Below are positions 52,001 to 60,361 of a DNA stretch of 64,000 bases, in pieces. The stretch covers positions 23,291 through 87,290 of the forward strand of contig VGXE01000004.1 in NCBI GenBank assembly GCA_016873455.1. Reading direction: 5' to 3'. Numbering within the stretch: position 1 is the first letter of the stretch; each line of letters begins with the position of its first letter. Position numbers and translations under genes: made by a program. The notes under the pieces are model-generated. The model was not told where the DNA came from. It did not search any database and saw only the letters and a list, made by a program, of their open reading frames with translations. This DNA is from Nitrospira sp. (GTDB lineage: Bacteria > Nitrospirota > Nitrospiria > Nitrospirales > Nitrospiraceae).

Positions 52001-52047
52001 CCTTGCCGGCGAAGTTGCCGAGGATCTATCAGCGGCTGACGGCATAG
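49045..52047 (+). CDS. NorD/CbbO-like protein with helical repeats, HEXXH and VWA domain
   Basis: 1000 residues. Residues about 80-350 hold seven degenerate ~38-residue helical repeats with the core LA(x)nEYLRxSPxIL. HEAGH at 424-428 has the form of a metallopeptidase zinc motif. The C-terminal VWA domain has the MIDAS motif DVSGS at 818-822 and ILLSDGRPLDDGY later. This order resembles NorD and CbbO, activators that work with NorQ/CbbQ MoxR-type ATPases. No such ATPase is next to it; the MoxR protein at 14277 is associated with other genes. Start at 49045 (MAEHSTQ) because the frame upstream overlaps the ferredoxin-thioredoxin reductase gene. What it activates is unknown. Confidence 0.75.
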   Translation: MAEHSTQTRLRERLAAELGAPVSDSLIVRLAEAQDRSDTVAAVLTLLDELEDISAKAARAAIEALPELDRRTGLAPVISWLDLGIALAESSGATALKYFKDSPLILGLIEESSSRTAVLAMGLELADQDANVTLEYLRAAPHMLSVVSLKDLRPWLEIGLELVAADVVVGLEYIRQIHHVAAVLPVSEGRTWLSFATTLVTPNTLGKPDYMATMEFMRTSPAILGDIDHPAARAKTLSVGALLAGRSPESGIAWLAESPRLLRALPSQEWQLKVLQYGALLAEQDSEAATSYLRRCPEIIGLIGDGPQAGSRFETWFNTGMDVLAYSPEGARAYFAVASQKALSSVEQALSGVPLRQVARKIALFVQGLCGTDVSITALSDSLTASTPRAIVSPDGRSMALPAVLRRYPTAEENERLYLVMAAHEAGHVEFGTYRLTLEGLADVIDDVQQRYGRSRDVKPETLASLLQLYPHPLLAKDLWTVLEDARIEFLLQAEYPGLRRELAQLATDSITPRDPAHGLTVKELLVDCLLRLSTGESADSAVPHAVTEEVSVLWALCQPLFHTAATAEQAVRLTHDLYITMEELLAPRGDMIRVDRTDDEPVEQGAGPSSAESMNEMYRPVTNWEYRGAMHPEFITSEQGLTESDKTQASDQDRLPGKTTGPDGRKPEDGDHLAGGRSLPSVVDELLAIEVEPPPIPESMVHEERTIRYPEWDHMIQDYRMHWCQVIERSAEAGSDDSVGASLAAHRSALRSLRRFFEGLRPPAFRRVAGQVDGEELDIDAVVQHAAECRAGLEGSERVYSRREKRERDVAVAFLVDVSGSTSRQLEGGRRVIDVEKESLVLLCEALEAVGDQYGLFAYSGQGRSSVDFLTIKDFDDRLGAATAHRLGGLVPRRQNRDGAAIRHASAKLMAREAKTRMLILLSDGRPLDDGYKDDYALEDTKKALREARQQYIHPFCVTIDREADAYVRRMYGDVRFAVLDRAESLPAKLPRIYQRLTA

Positions 52048-52052
52048 AAGAT

Positions 52053-52101
52053 GTGAGGCGTGAAAGGTGAAAGGTAAGAAGTGAGAAGGAAGAGGGGCGA
52101 G
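52053..52101. repeat. Heptamer array before the 135-residue hypothetical gene
   Basis: Seven 7-nt units in register, from GTGAGGC and GTGAAAG (twice) to GGAAGAG and GGGCGAG. The purine-rich end serves as the ribosome-binding site of the gene starting at 52107. Confidence 0.8.
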
Positions 52102-52106
52102 GATCG

Positions 52107-52514
52107 ATGACCGGAACATCTGAACGACCGACGGTTCCGCCGTGGCTCTACAAGTTGTTTACCGGCCACCAGTACCCCTACGTCCGGCGCCTGGCGAAGT
52201 TTGCCCAGCCGGTGAAGCCGGGAGAAGATCGTCCGGAGCCTACCAAGGACATGATTGAGGCTAAGTTTTGGGAGGTCTATCCTCGGTGTCGCGCGAAGGT
52301 GCTGCAAGAAGTGAAGGAAGGCATGATCGTGGTGTTTCACGATCTGGGGGAGTATCCGGCCGGCGGCTACCAGGCGCTGGTCGACAATCCCGAAGAGTTC
52401 CTGGCAAAAACCTACGGCAAGAAGAAGATCAAGGTGAATTTCTACGACGACGAGAATTTCGTCTGCACGATCAATTTCAAAGTCGCGGGCTGGACGGAAC
52501 ATGGACATGCGTGA
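52107..52514 (+). CDS. Small hypothetical protein
   Basis: 135 residues, soluble, with the pattern LGEYPAGGYQALVDNPEEFLAKTYGKKKIKVNFYDDENFV, and a single Cys near the end. No membrane segment and no motif I recognise. It lies between the VWA gene and malate dehydrogenase and is flanked on both sides by heptamer arrays, which provide its Shine-Dalgarno and overlap its stop codon. Same-strand position suggests co-transcription with one or both neighbours. Confidence 0.65.
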   Translation: MTGTSERPTVPPWLYKLFTGHQYPYVRRLAKFAQPVKPGEDRPEPTKDMIEAKFWEVYPRCRAKVLQEVKEGMIVVFHDLGEYPAGGYQALVDNPEEFLAKTYGKKKIKVNFYDDENFVCTINFKVAGWTEHGHA

Positions 52515-52580
52515 AGGGTTAGAAGTGAGGCGTAAGGGGATTGCGCGCTTCACGCTTCACGTTTCACGATTCACGAGGTG
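52511..52580. repeat. Heptamer array filling the spacer before mdh
   Basis: Ten 7-nt units in an unbroken register over 70 nt. The first four follow GTGARGG-like units, the next five the complementary CGCTTCA-like units, and the last, CGAGGTG, is the Shine-Dalgarno of mdh (ATG at 52587). The array overlaps the stop codon of the preceding gene. Confidence 0.9.
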
Positions 52581-52586
52581 ACGAAG

Positions 52587-53525
52587 ATGAAACGGCCGAA
52601 AATCACGGTGGTGGGGGCAGGGAATGTCGGAGGCACGACGGCACAGCGCTTGGCCGAGAAAGACGCCTACGACGTCGTGTTGGTCGATATTGTAGAGGGG
52701 GTGCCGCAAGGCAAGGCCCTCGATATTTCACAGGCCGGACCGGTGTGTGGGTACAGCACCCGCGTGATCGGCACCAACGGCTATGTCGAGACCGCCGGCT
52801 CCTCGGTCGCCGTCATTACGTCCGGCATCCCGCGCAAGCCCGGTATGAGCCGAGACGAGTTGCTGGCCACTAATGCGAAGATCGTCAAATCCGTTGTCTC
52901 GGAATTAGTCTCCCGCTCGCCGGACATCATCTTGATTCTGGTCACAAACCCGCTCGATGCCATGGTCCATGTGGCGCGCCTCGTCAGCGGGCTGCCCAAG
53001 TCCCGGGTCATCGGCATGGGGGGCATATTGGATTCCGCCAGGATGCGCTCGTTCATCGCGGCCGAGCTGAACGTGCCGGGGCCGGATGTGGAAGCCATGG
53101 TGCTGGGCGGACACGGCGACACGATGGTGCCGCTTCCGCGCTACACCACGGTCAAAGGCAAGCCGATTTCATCCCTGATGTCGAAAGACAAGCTCGACGC
53201 GATCATTCAGCGGACGCGTGACGGCGGCGCCGAGATCGTCGGCCTGCTGAAAACCGGCAGCGCCTTCTATGCCCCGTCGGCCTCGGCGGTGGACATGGTC
53301 GAGGCAATTCACAAGGATCAAAAGCGGGTGCTCCCCTGCTCGGTGCTCTGCGAGGGCGAGTACGGATTGAAAGACGTGATCGTGGGCGTACCAGTCAGGA
53401 TCGGACGGGCCGGCATGGAGCAAGTTGTGGAGTACGAGCTGACGGCGGAGGAGCGGACAGCGTTGGAAGCGTCGGCCAACGCCGTACGCGAGCTCTGTGC
53501 CGCGGTCGATCGGCTCATGGCATAA
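52587..53525 (+). CDS. mdh: Malate dehydrogenase
   Basis: NAD-dependent interconversion of malate and oxaloacetate. 312 residues of the lactate-dehydrogenase-like type: dinucleotide loop [13 protein letters not shown], then [17 protein letters not shown], with the substrate Arg, and the catalytic His block [15 protein letters not shown]. The ATG at 52587 follows a strong Shine-Dalgarno; a GTG three codons earlier is less likely. Malate dehydrogenase works in both the oxidative and the reductive citric acid cycle, the latter being the expected CO2 pathway of Nitrospira-like organisms. Alone here, with no other cycle genes. Confidence 0.95.
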   Translation: MKRPKITVVGAGNVGGTTAQRLAEKDAYDVVLVDIVEGVPQGKALDISQAGPVCGYSTRVIGTNGYVETAGSSVAVITSGIPRKPGMSRDELLATNAKIVKSVVSELVSRSPDIILILVTNPLDAMVHVARLVSGLPKSRVIGMGGILDSARMRSFIAAELNVPGPDVEAMVLGGHGDTMVPLPRYTTVKGKPISSLMSKDKLDAIIQRTRDGGAEIVGLLKTGSAFYAPSASAVDMVEAIHKDQKRVLPCSVLCEGEYGLKDVIVGVPVRIGRAGMEQVVEYELTAEERTALEASANAVRELCAAVDRLMA

Positions 53526-53529
53526 GACG

Positions 53530-53608
53530 GTCACTGATCACGCGTCATCAGTCATGAGAGAAAAGCGCGATCCTGTGCCCCTGTCACCAATGACAAGTGA
53601 CCGATGAC
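53530..53608. repeat. Heptamer array downstream of mdh
   Basis: Left arm at 53530-53564 with GTCACTG-like units and right arm at 53581-53608 with CAATGAC-like units; the two arms are complementary in pattern, so the RNA could fold as a hairpin after the mdh stop. Confidence 0.75.
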
Positions 53609-53621
53609 CGGCCTTGCATGC

Positions 53622-53670
53622 TTGACAAGAACGCTGGCGCTCACGTACACCAATCGACGCACTGGTGTAC
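53622..53670 (+). promoter_or_regulatory. Promoter with overlapping inverted repeat
   Basis: TTGACA (53622-53627) is followed after 18 bp by TACACC, a weak -10. The arms GTACACCA (53645-53652) and TGGTGTAC (53663-53670) form a perfect 8-bp inverted repeat with a 10-bp spacer across the expected -10 and start site, a typical operator position. It precedes the PuuD-like gene at 53687. Confidence 0.5.
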
Positions 53671-53686
53671 TGAATAGGGAGGCCGT

Positions 53687-54274
53687 ATGAAATTTCTTGA
53701 AGATCCGATGCAGACGATGGGGGTGGGATTTGGCCTTACCGTCGTCTTGATCATGATATATCTCGGGTTAACGGGCATTGGCGCAGGGGAGGCCGACTGG
53801 GGCCAGATGATCCTGCGCTGGGTGCATTTCCTGGCTGGGATCACCTGGATCGGGCTGTTGTATTTCTTCAACCTGATCAATGCCTCGTTCTTGAAGAGCC
53901 TGGATGGGCCAACCAAGAATATTGTGATCCCCAAGCTGATGCCGGCTGCACTCAACTGGTTCCGGCATGGGGCCACCGTGACCGTGGTGGCGGGTATCTT
54001 GTTATACGGACATATGTATCACAAGGGTGGCACAGGGGCCGTGGCCTTGGCGATCGGTGGACTGCTCGGCATCATCATGATGGGCAATGTCCATGGCATC
54101 ATCTGGCCGAACCAGAAGAAGATCATTGCCGCCGTCACCGCGGCAGCGCAGGGGACTCCGGCCCCGCCAGAAATGGCACAATGGGGACGGACGGCTTTGC
54201 TGGCTTCGCGTGTAAACTTCATGCTGTCGATTCCCATGTTGTTCTTCATGGGAGCCGGCAGCCATTTCCGCTAA
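53687..54274 (+). CDS. PuuD-like four-helix membrane protein
   Basis: 195 residues with four predicted membrane helices (about 13-32, 41-63, 95-113, 118-137) and a fifth near the C-terminus. The block LRWVHFLAGITWIGLLYFFN and the His residues H47, H94, H109, H112 and H136 resemble the membrane domain of urate hydroxylase PuuD and related haem-binding proteins. It lacks the C-terminal cytochrome c domain of PuuD. It may bind haem and take part in electron transfer. The ATG at 53687 has AGGGAGG upstream, and it is followed by a strong hairpin. Confidence 0.65.
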   Translation: MKFLEDPMQTMGVGFGLTVVLIMIYLGLTGIGAGEADWGQMILRWVHFLAGITWIGLLYFFNLINASFLKSLDGPTKNIVIPKLMPAALNWFRHGATVTVVAGILLYGHMYHKGGTGAVALAIGGLLGIIMMGNVHGIIWPNQKKIIAAVTAAAQGTPAPPEMAQWGRTALLASRVNFMLSIPMLFFMGAGSHFR

Positions 54275-54283
54275 ATGTCCGCG

Positions 54284-54313
54284 GTGTGCCGGTGGGTCAT
54301 CCCACCGGCACAC
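54284..54313 (+). terminator. Hairpin terminator after the PuuD-like gene
   Basis: A perfect 13-bp stem (GTGTGCCGGTGGG and its complement) with a 4-nt loop begins 9 bases after the stop codon. The following T run is short (AGGTTTCTC), so termination may be incomplete or partly Rho-dependent. Confidence 0.7.
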
Positions 54314-54402
54314 AGGTTTCTCGCCTGCCCCTCTATACCCACATACAATAGGTCCCCTAGTCCTAACTGCTTGAGATTCAGGCCCATTCCAGCGCAGTTG
54401 CC

Positions 54403-54432
54403 TTGACGGATAGCAAGACAGAGCCGTATAGT
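54403..54432 (+). promoter_or_regulatory. Promoter of the NuoF-like/ferredoxin operon
   Basis: TTGACG (54403-54408) and TATAGT (54427-54432) are 18 bp apart and would start a transcript with a leader of about 30 nt before the ATG at 54472. Confidence 0.55.
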
Positions 54433-54471
54433 ACGAACTTCTTATTTCTGAGGATTCACGCGAGACGGACT

Positions 54472-55776
<1,305 letters not shown>

Positions 55777-55786
55777 GGAGAGGACG

Positions 55787-56134
55787 ATGCCGCGGGTGAC
55801 CTTTCTGCATTACGGGGAAACGAGCGGAGACGTGGACATGAATCTCTCGTTGCTGGAGGCGGCTAAATCACTTGGGCTTCCCCTGAATCATGATTGCGGG
55901 GGCAACGCCTCTTGCACCACCTGCCGAGTGGAGGTTCAGGCCGGCCTGGATCAGCTCTCGGAGATCGATTTTGACGAGCAGGACCTCCTCGATCGGGAAG
56001 CCTTGAGCGAGCCCAGGCATCGGTTGGCCTGCCAAGCACGCGTGCTGGGGGATGTCATCGTGCGCGTACCGGGGAGCAAATGGGAAACCCCGAGGCCGGA
56101 AACGGCAGAAACCCAGGGAGTTGATATTCGCTAG
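55787..56134 (+). CDS. [2Fe-2S] ferredoxin
   Basis: 115 residues. C37, C43, C46 (in HDCGGNASCTTCRV) and C82 (RLACQARV) form the plant/ISC-type [2Fe-2S] site. The Shine-Dalgarno AGGGAGAGG precedes the ATG at 55787. It lies 10 bp after the NuoF-like gene and is most likely its partner. The DFDEQDLLD acidic helix could be the docking surface. An erpA-type gene, which helps build such clusters, comes next. Confidence 0.88.
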   Translation: MPRVTFLHYGETSGDVDMNLSLLEAAKSLGLPLNHDCGGNASCTTCRVEVQAGLDQLSEIDFDEQDLLDREALSEPRHRLACQARVLGDVIVRVPGSKWETPRPETAETQGVDIR

Positions 56135-56148
56135 AGAGGTGTTACACT
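56121..56148 (+). promoter_or_regulatory. Candidate promoter for the ErpA-type gene
   Basis: TTGATA (56121-56126) and TACACT (56143-56148) with a 16-bp spacer lie at the end of the ferredoxin gene and would start a ~45-nt leader for the gene at 56199. Confidence 0.45.
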
Positions 56149-56198
56149 AAGCCATTCCAGAACGTAAGTCGCGGATCTGGAAACATAGGAGGACAACG

Positions 56199-56519
56199 AT
56201 GGTTACGATTACGGCGGTGGCGGAACAGAAGATTAAGGACTTGATGGCGGAAGAGCAGGATGTGGTCGGATTGCGGGTGTATGTCCGAGGCGGTGGCTGC
56301 CATGGCTATCAATACGGCATGGCGTTTGAATCGAAAATGGCCGAGGATGACACGGTCATCGAATTCGGCAACGTCAAGGTCATCATGGATTCTCAGAGCG
56401 CGCCGTTGTTGCAAGGCGCGGAAGTCGATTACGTGGACAGCGTGCAGGGATCGGGGTTCTCCATCAAGAATCCCCAAGCCAAAACGACCTGCGGCTGCGG
56501 GAGTTCCTTCAGCTCGTAA
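56199..56519 (+). CDS. erpA: ErpA/IscA-type iron-sulfur cluster carrier
   Basis: 106 residues of the HesB/IscA family. The three conserved cysteines are C34 (GGGCHGYQYG) and C98, C100 (TTCGCGSSF), which bind and pass iron-sulfur clusters to target proteins. GLRVYVRGGGCHG and SGFSIKNPQAKTTCGC are closest to ErpA rather than IscA. Start at 56199 with AGGAGGA upstream. It follows the NuoF-like and ferredoxin genes, both Fe-S proteins, a sensible neighbourhood. Confidence 0.88.
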   Translation: MVTITAVAEQKIKDLMAEEQDVVGLRVYVRGGGCHGYQYGMAFESKMAEDDTVIEFGNVKVIMDSQSAPLLQGAEVDYVDSVQGSGFSIKNPQAKTTCGCGSSFSS

Positions 56520-56609
56520 CTAGCGCCCATAGGGCATGAATCACGAAGCCAGGGTTGCTCGGCGAAGGAGTGACACTGGCTTTCGTCCTTTCAGAAGCAT
56601 GAGAGTTCC

Positions 56610-57038
56610 ATGTCCCCAGTGACCGTGACAAGGCGCTATCGGTTTTGCGCCGCCCATCGGCTTCACACCGACCATCTCACGTCCGAAGAGAACCGGATCG
56701 TCTTCGGGAAATGCAATAATGCAAATGGCCATGGCCACAACTATGTGGTGCTGGTCACGGTGGAGAGCGACGTGAACGGCGGTGTGGTCGATTTGGAACA
56801 GCTCGATCGTCTCGTGAATGACACGGTCGTCCGGCGGTTCGACCATCATGATCTGAATGGCGATCCGGAATTTGCCCGATGCACGACCACCGGGGAAAAT
56901 CTCGTGAAACTGATCTGGGAGTTGCTGGAGCCGAAGCTGCCGAATCAGCGGCTCGCCAAGGTCGGCGTGATCGAGACGCGGGACAACTACTTCGAATACG
57001 CGGGCTCGGCGCAGCCGGCAGGAGGATCACGTGGCTAA
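56610..57038 (+). CDS. 6-pyruvoyl-tetrahydropterin synthase family protein
   Basis: 142 residues. Zinc ligands H16 (FCAAHRLHT), H41 and H43 (NGHGHNY) and the catalytic Cys C35 in [14 protein letters not shown] are intact. The FGKCNN form is that of true 6-pyruvoyl-tetrahydropterin synthases; QueD (queuosine synthesis) is the alternative in bacteria. It ends inside the start of folE (8-bp overlap), so the pair likely makes a pterin from GTP. The start at 56610 gives the expected [13 protein letters not shown]-terminus. Confidence 0.88.
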   Translation: MSPVTVTRRYRFCAAHRLHTDHLTSEENRIVFGKCNNANGHGHNYVVLVTVESDVNGGVVDLEQLDRLVNDTVVRRFDHHDLNGDPEFARCTTTGENLVKLIWELLEPKLPNQRLAKVGVIETRDNYFEYAGSAQPAGGSRG

Positions 57039-57675
57039 ACGAGGGCGGACGGAACGACGGGGGCCGGTCGAAGATGTTGGCGGGAGCGGGCAGCCGGCGG
57101 ACGTACAGGCCTTGCAGTCACTCGTCACGCAGATGCTGCTGGCCCTCGGCGAGAAGCCCGACCGAAACGGCTTGATCAAGACGCCCGAACGGGTCGCCAA
57201 AGCACTCGCCTTCATGACCCAGGGCTATCAGCGCAACATCGACCATCTCTTAAACGGTGCGCTGTTTCCGATCGAGTACGACGAGATGGTCATCGTGAAA
57301 GACATCGACTTCTTCAGCATGTGCGAACATCATCTGCTGCCGTTCTTCGGCAAGGTGCACGTCGGTTACCTGCCCAACAAGAAGGTTGTGGGGTTGAGCA
57401 AGATCCCGCGGATCGTCGACACCTTTGCACGGCGGCTGCAAGTCCAGGAGCGGTTGACGGTTCAAATCGCCGAAACCTTGAGCCAGAAATTGAACGCAAA
57501 CGGCGTCGGCGTGGTCGTCGAAGCGCGGCATCTCTGCATGATGATGCGCGGCGTGGAGAAGCAGAACACCGTAGCGGTCACCAGCTCGATGCTGGGGACC
57601 TTTCGGAGTCAACTACAAACCCGCCAAGAATTTTTAAAGTTGATTCGCCGGGGCAGCGTCGGCGATTCGGAGTGA
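57031..57675 (+). CDS. folE: GTP cyclohydrolase I
   Basis: First step of tetrahydrofolate and related pterin synthesis: GTP to dihydroneopterin triphosphate. 214 residues. Zinc ligands C98, H101 (in [10 protein letters not shown]) and C169 (HLCMMMRGV) match the known positions. The GTG start at 57031 overlaps the preceding gene by 8 bp; the first ~25 residues are a basic, variable leader. With its neighbour it can supply the folate that a ThyX-like enzyme or glycine cleavage would use. Confidence 0.97.
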   Translation: MAKRGRTERRGPVEDVGGSGQPADVQALQSLVTQMLLALGEKPDRNGLIKTPERVAKALAFMTQGYQRNIDHLLNGALFPIEYDEMVIVKDIDFFSMCEHHLLPFFGKVHVGYLPNKKVVGLSKIPRIVDTFARRLQVQERLTVQIAETLSQKLNANGVGVVVEARHLCMMMRGVEKQNTVAVTSSMLGTFRSQLQTRQEFLKLIRRGSVGDSE

Positions 57676-57693
57676 GGGCGGCGCAGTATCCTG

Positions 57694-58500
57694 TCAGGCA
57701 ACCCGTTTCCCTGCCACATCTTCGGCAAACGCCCTGACGATCTCCAAGAACTGGTCAGGCTGTTCCATGTTCGCGAGATGTGCGGCGCCGGGGATGATGG
57801 ACAGGCGGGCACCGGGAATTCGATCGGCCATGAGTTCGGCGTCGGACAGCGGGGTGGCGTGATCCCGTTCGCCGACGATGATCTGAGTGGGACAGGCGAT
57901 CTGGTTCAAGAATGGAATCGAATCAGCCCGCTCGGCCATTGCCATCAAATCTCCCGCGATTCCACTGATCTGATTCCCCTCAATCATGGCTCGAACCGTT
58001 CGCACCAGCTCCGGATTCGCATTGATTGATGCCGGGCTCAGCAATTTCGGGATCATGAGGTCGGCGATCGCGCCCGGTCCCTTCTTATAAGCAACCTGTG
58101 CCATCTCAAACCGCGCTCGTTTTCCTTCATCGGTATCGGCCTGCGCCTTCGTGTCGGCCAGCACGAGTCCCTTCACACGATCGGCATACTTTCGATAGAA
58201 CGCGAACAGGATATAGCCCCCCATGGAGAGTCCGACGAAGACCGCCTGCTGGATCGAGAGGTGATCGAGCACACCTCGAACATCATCGGCAGCTTGGTCG
58301 AGCGTGTAACGCCAGAGTGGGGCATCTGATTCACCATGGCCCCTGAGGTCGACGGTGACGACGCGGAACTGCGACGAGAGCGCCTGTTCCTGCGAGGCCC
58401 ACATGGTGCGGTTCAACGGAAAGGCGTGGAGAAACACCAGCGGCACACCAGCGCCCCTGTCGCTGTACGCTAACGTGACGCCGTTCACCTGAACCTTCAT
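57694..58500 (-). CDS. Alpha/beta hydrolase
   Basis: 268 residues of the alpha/beta-hydrolase fold: oxyanion region LVFLHAFPLNRTMW, nucleophile GLSMGGY, the Asp in VGERDHATPL and the His in PGAAHLANMEQP. The layout is close to 3-oxoadipate enol-lactonase and related esterases, but no catabolic genes are near. The ATG at 58500 (MKVQVNGVTLAY) is the family start; the open frame extends 80 codons upstream into the rarA leader. Substrate unknown. Confidence 0.85.
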   Translation of the reverse strand: MKVQVNGVTLAYSDRGAGVPLVFLHAFPLNRTMWASQEQALSSQFRVVTVDLRGHGESDAPLWRYTLDQAADDVRGVLDHLSIQQAVFVGLSMGGYILFAFYRKYADRVKGLVLADTKAQADTDEGKRARFEMAQVAYKKGPGAIADLMIPKLLSPASINANPELVRTVRAMIEGNQISGIAGDLMAMAERADSIPFLNQIACPTQIIVGERDHATPLSDAELMADRIPGARLSIIPGAAHLANMEQPDQFLEIVRAFAEDVAGKRVA

Positions 58501-58620
58501 GACTCCTCCAGTGTGGAGCCCTTCGTACCATTGGCTTTGGGCAGCGTCAAGATCGGAGAGGGCTTGTTTGCGCCGACAAGGATGAGGCGTATAGAATCTC
58601 GCACGACTGTGAGGACCTCC

Positions 58621-59922
58621 ATGACCACCCCCCGTGACGCGGTTCCAGACCTGTTCACTGCTCCTCTTGAGAAGAAGGCTGTTGACGCGCCGTTGGCCGA
58701 GCGGATGAGGCCCACCACATTCGAGGACTTCGTCGGCCAAGACGATATCACGGCGCCGGACCGGCCGCTACGACGGGCAATCGAGACCGACCGACTCTCG
58801 TCCGTTATCTTTTGGGGGCCGCCCGGTTCAGGCAAGACTACATTGGCGCATCTGATCGCCGGTCACACCAAGGCGCACTTTGTTTCGTTCTCCGCAGTCA
58901 CGAGTGGGGTGCCGGAGTTGCGCGCGATCATCAAGGCGGCTGAACAGCGGCGAAGTCTCCAGGGTCAACGGACGATCTTGTTCGTCGATGAAATTCACCG
59001 CTTCAACAAGGCGCAGCAGGATGCCTTTCTCCCCCATGTTGAACGAGGAACCGTAATTCTTGTGGGGGCAACCACGGAGAATCCTTCCTTCGAAGTGATC
59101 AGTCCGCTGCTCTCCCGCTCCCTCGTCATCGTGTTGAAACCGCTGTCGGACGAGGCACTGGGTCATGTTCTTGATCGCGCGCTTATGGATCGCGAGCGGG
59201 GGTTTGGAACCTGGAACGTCCGGTTCACGCAGGATGCCAGACAACGGCTGATGGCATTCGGGAACGGCGACGCGAGGGCGTTGCTGACCTCGTTGGAATT
59301 CGTCGTGCTGCAGACGCCTGTCGATCACAACGGCGCAAGATCGATCGACGAGGCGGCTGTGGACGCGGGTTTGGGCAAGCAAGCGCTTCGCTATGACAAG
59401 TCTGGAGAAGAACATTACAACGTCATTTCCGCCTACATCAAAAGTCTGCGTGATTCCGATCCGAACGGGGCACTCTATTGGTTGGCCCGCATGCTGGAGT
59501 CTGGAGAGGATCCCAAATTTATTGCCAGGCGGATGGTCATTTTCGCATCGGAAGACATCGGCAATGCCGATCCCCTGGCCATCGTCGTGGCCATGTCCGT
59601 GGCCCAGGCCGTGCAATTCGTGGGACTACCAGAGGCTCAAATCAACCTCGCGCAGGGGACGACCTACCTCGCTTCGCGGCCCAAAGACAACGCCTCGTAC
59701 GTCGGACTGTTAGAGGCGCTTCAAGATGCAAAAACCCATGGAAATCTTGGGGTTCCGCTCCATCTCCGCAACGCGGTGACCTCACTCATGAAGGGGTTGG
59801 GATATGGCCAGGGGTACCGCTATGTCCATGACGATCCGCAATCCCAAACCGAGCAAGCCCATCTGCCAGAGCCCTTGAAAGGCCGGCACTATTACCGCCC
59901 CAAAGGTCAGCGAGAAGCCTGA
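58621..59922 (+). CDS. rarA: Replication-associated recombination protein RarA
   Basis: AAA+ ATPase of the RarA/MgsA/WRNIP1 family that acts at stalled replication forks. 433 residues with [19 protein letters not shown], Walker [12 protein letters not shown], Walker [13 protein letters not shown] and sensor region GATTENPSF, then the C-terminal tetramerisation part with [14 protein letters not shown] and a basic [10 protein letters not shown] end. Start at 58621 (MTTPRD). It is divergent from the hydrolase. Confidence 0.96.
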   Translation: MTTPRDAVPDLFTAPLEKKAVDAPLAERMRPTTFEDFVGQDDITAPDRPLRRAIETDRLSSVIFWGPPGSGKTTLAHLIAGHTKAHFVSFSAVTSGVPELRAIIKAAEQRRSLQGQRTILFVDEIHRFNKAQQDAFLPHVERGTVILVGATTENPSFEVISPLLSRSLVIVLKPLSDEALGHVLDRALMDRERGFGTWNVRFTQDARQRLMAFGNGDARALLTSLEFVVLQTPVDHNGARSIDEAAVDAGLGKQALRYDKSGEEHYNVISAYIKSLRDSDPNGALYWLARMLESGEDPKFIARRMVIFASEDIGNADPLAIVVAMSVAQAVQFVGLPEAQINLAQGTTYLASRPKDNASYVGLLEALQDAKTHGNLGVPLHLRNAVTSLMKGLGYGQGYRYVHDDPQSQTEQAHLPEPLKGRHYYRPKGQREA

Positions 59923-59932
59923 TTTTTGTTGG

Positions 59933-59960
59933 TTTACAATCTCGTCTAATCGGTTATACT
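59933..59960 (+). promoter_or_regulatory. Promoter of the PilZ gene, near the start codon
   Basis: TTTACA (59933-59938) and TATACT (59955-59960) with a 16-bp spacer. Transcription would begin about 59967, only two bases before the ATG, so a nearly leaderless message is predicted. Confidence 0.5.
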
Positions 59961-59968
59961 TAGACCGT

Positions 59969-60361
59969 ATGAAACGAGGGGAACCCAAACCATCGTCCAC
60001 TGCGTTAGCGGCAGGTGAACGGCGGAAATTTGTCCGTGCCACGCTGGTGGGGTCCGCGTTAGTCTCTCCGAAAAACGGAGGTCGGGCCAGTACGGCTGTG
60101 CTCGATAATGTCAATAAGATCGGCGCCGGTCTTCATATGAAAGAGCGTCTTACTCCCAATGAACGAGTGACGGTGTCGCTCGCCTTTCTGGACTCAGATC
60201 GCGTCGAACAGCAAGAAAAACTCGAGGGGACCGTCGCCTGGATTAAGCCGTGGGAGAAAAAAGGGTTCTTGATCGGCGTGGTGTGGGACGAACTCGTGAC
60301 GAAAGAGCAGAACCGCTGGTTATATTACTATCTCGAAGAAACCCTCAAAGCATCAGTTTAA
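59969..60361 (+). CDS. PilZ-domain protein
   Basis: 130 residues. ERRKFVRATL has the RxxxR-like c-di-GMP contact of PilZ domains, and DNVNKIGAGLHM matches the second motif (D/NxSxxG with Lys/Ile in place of Ser). The rest is the expected beta barrel ending in an amphipathic helix. It likely binds cyclic di-GMP and regulates motility, polymer export or another target. It has no visible Shine-Dalgarno; see the promoter entry. Its stop codon overlaps that of the convergent ABC-F gene by 4 bp. Confidence 0.75.
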   Translation: MKRGEPKPSSTALAAGERRKFVRATLVGSALVSPKNGGRASTAVLDNVNKIGAGLHMKERLTPNERVTVSLAFLDSDRVEQQEKLEGTVAWIKPWEKKGFLIGVVWDELVTKEQNRWLYYYLEETLKASV

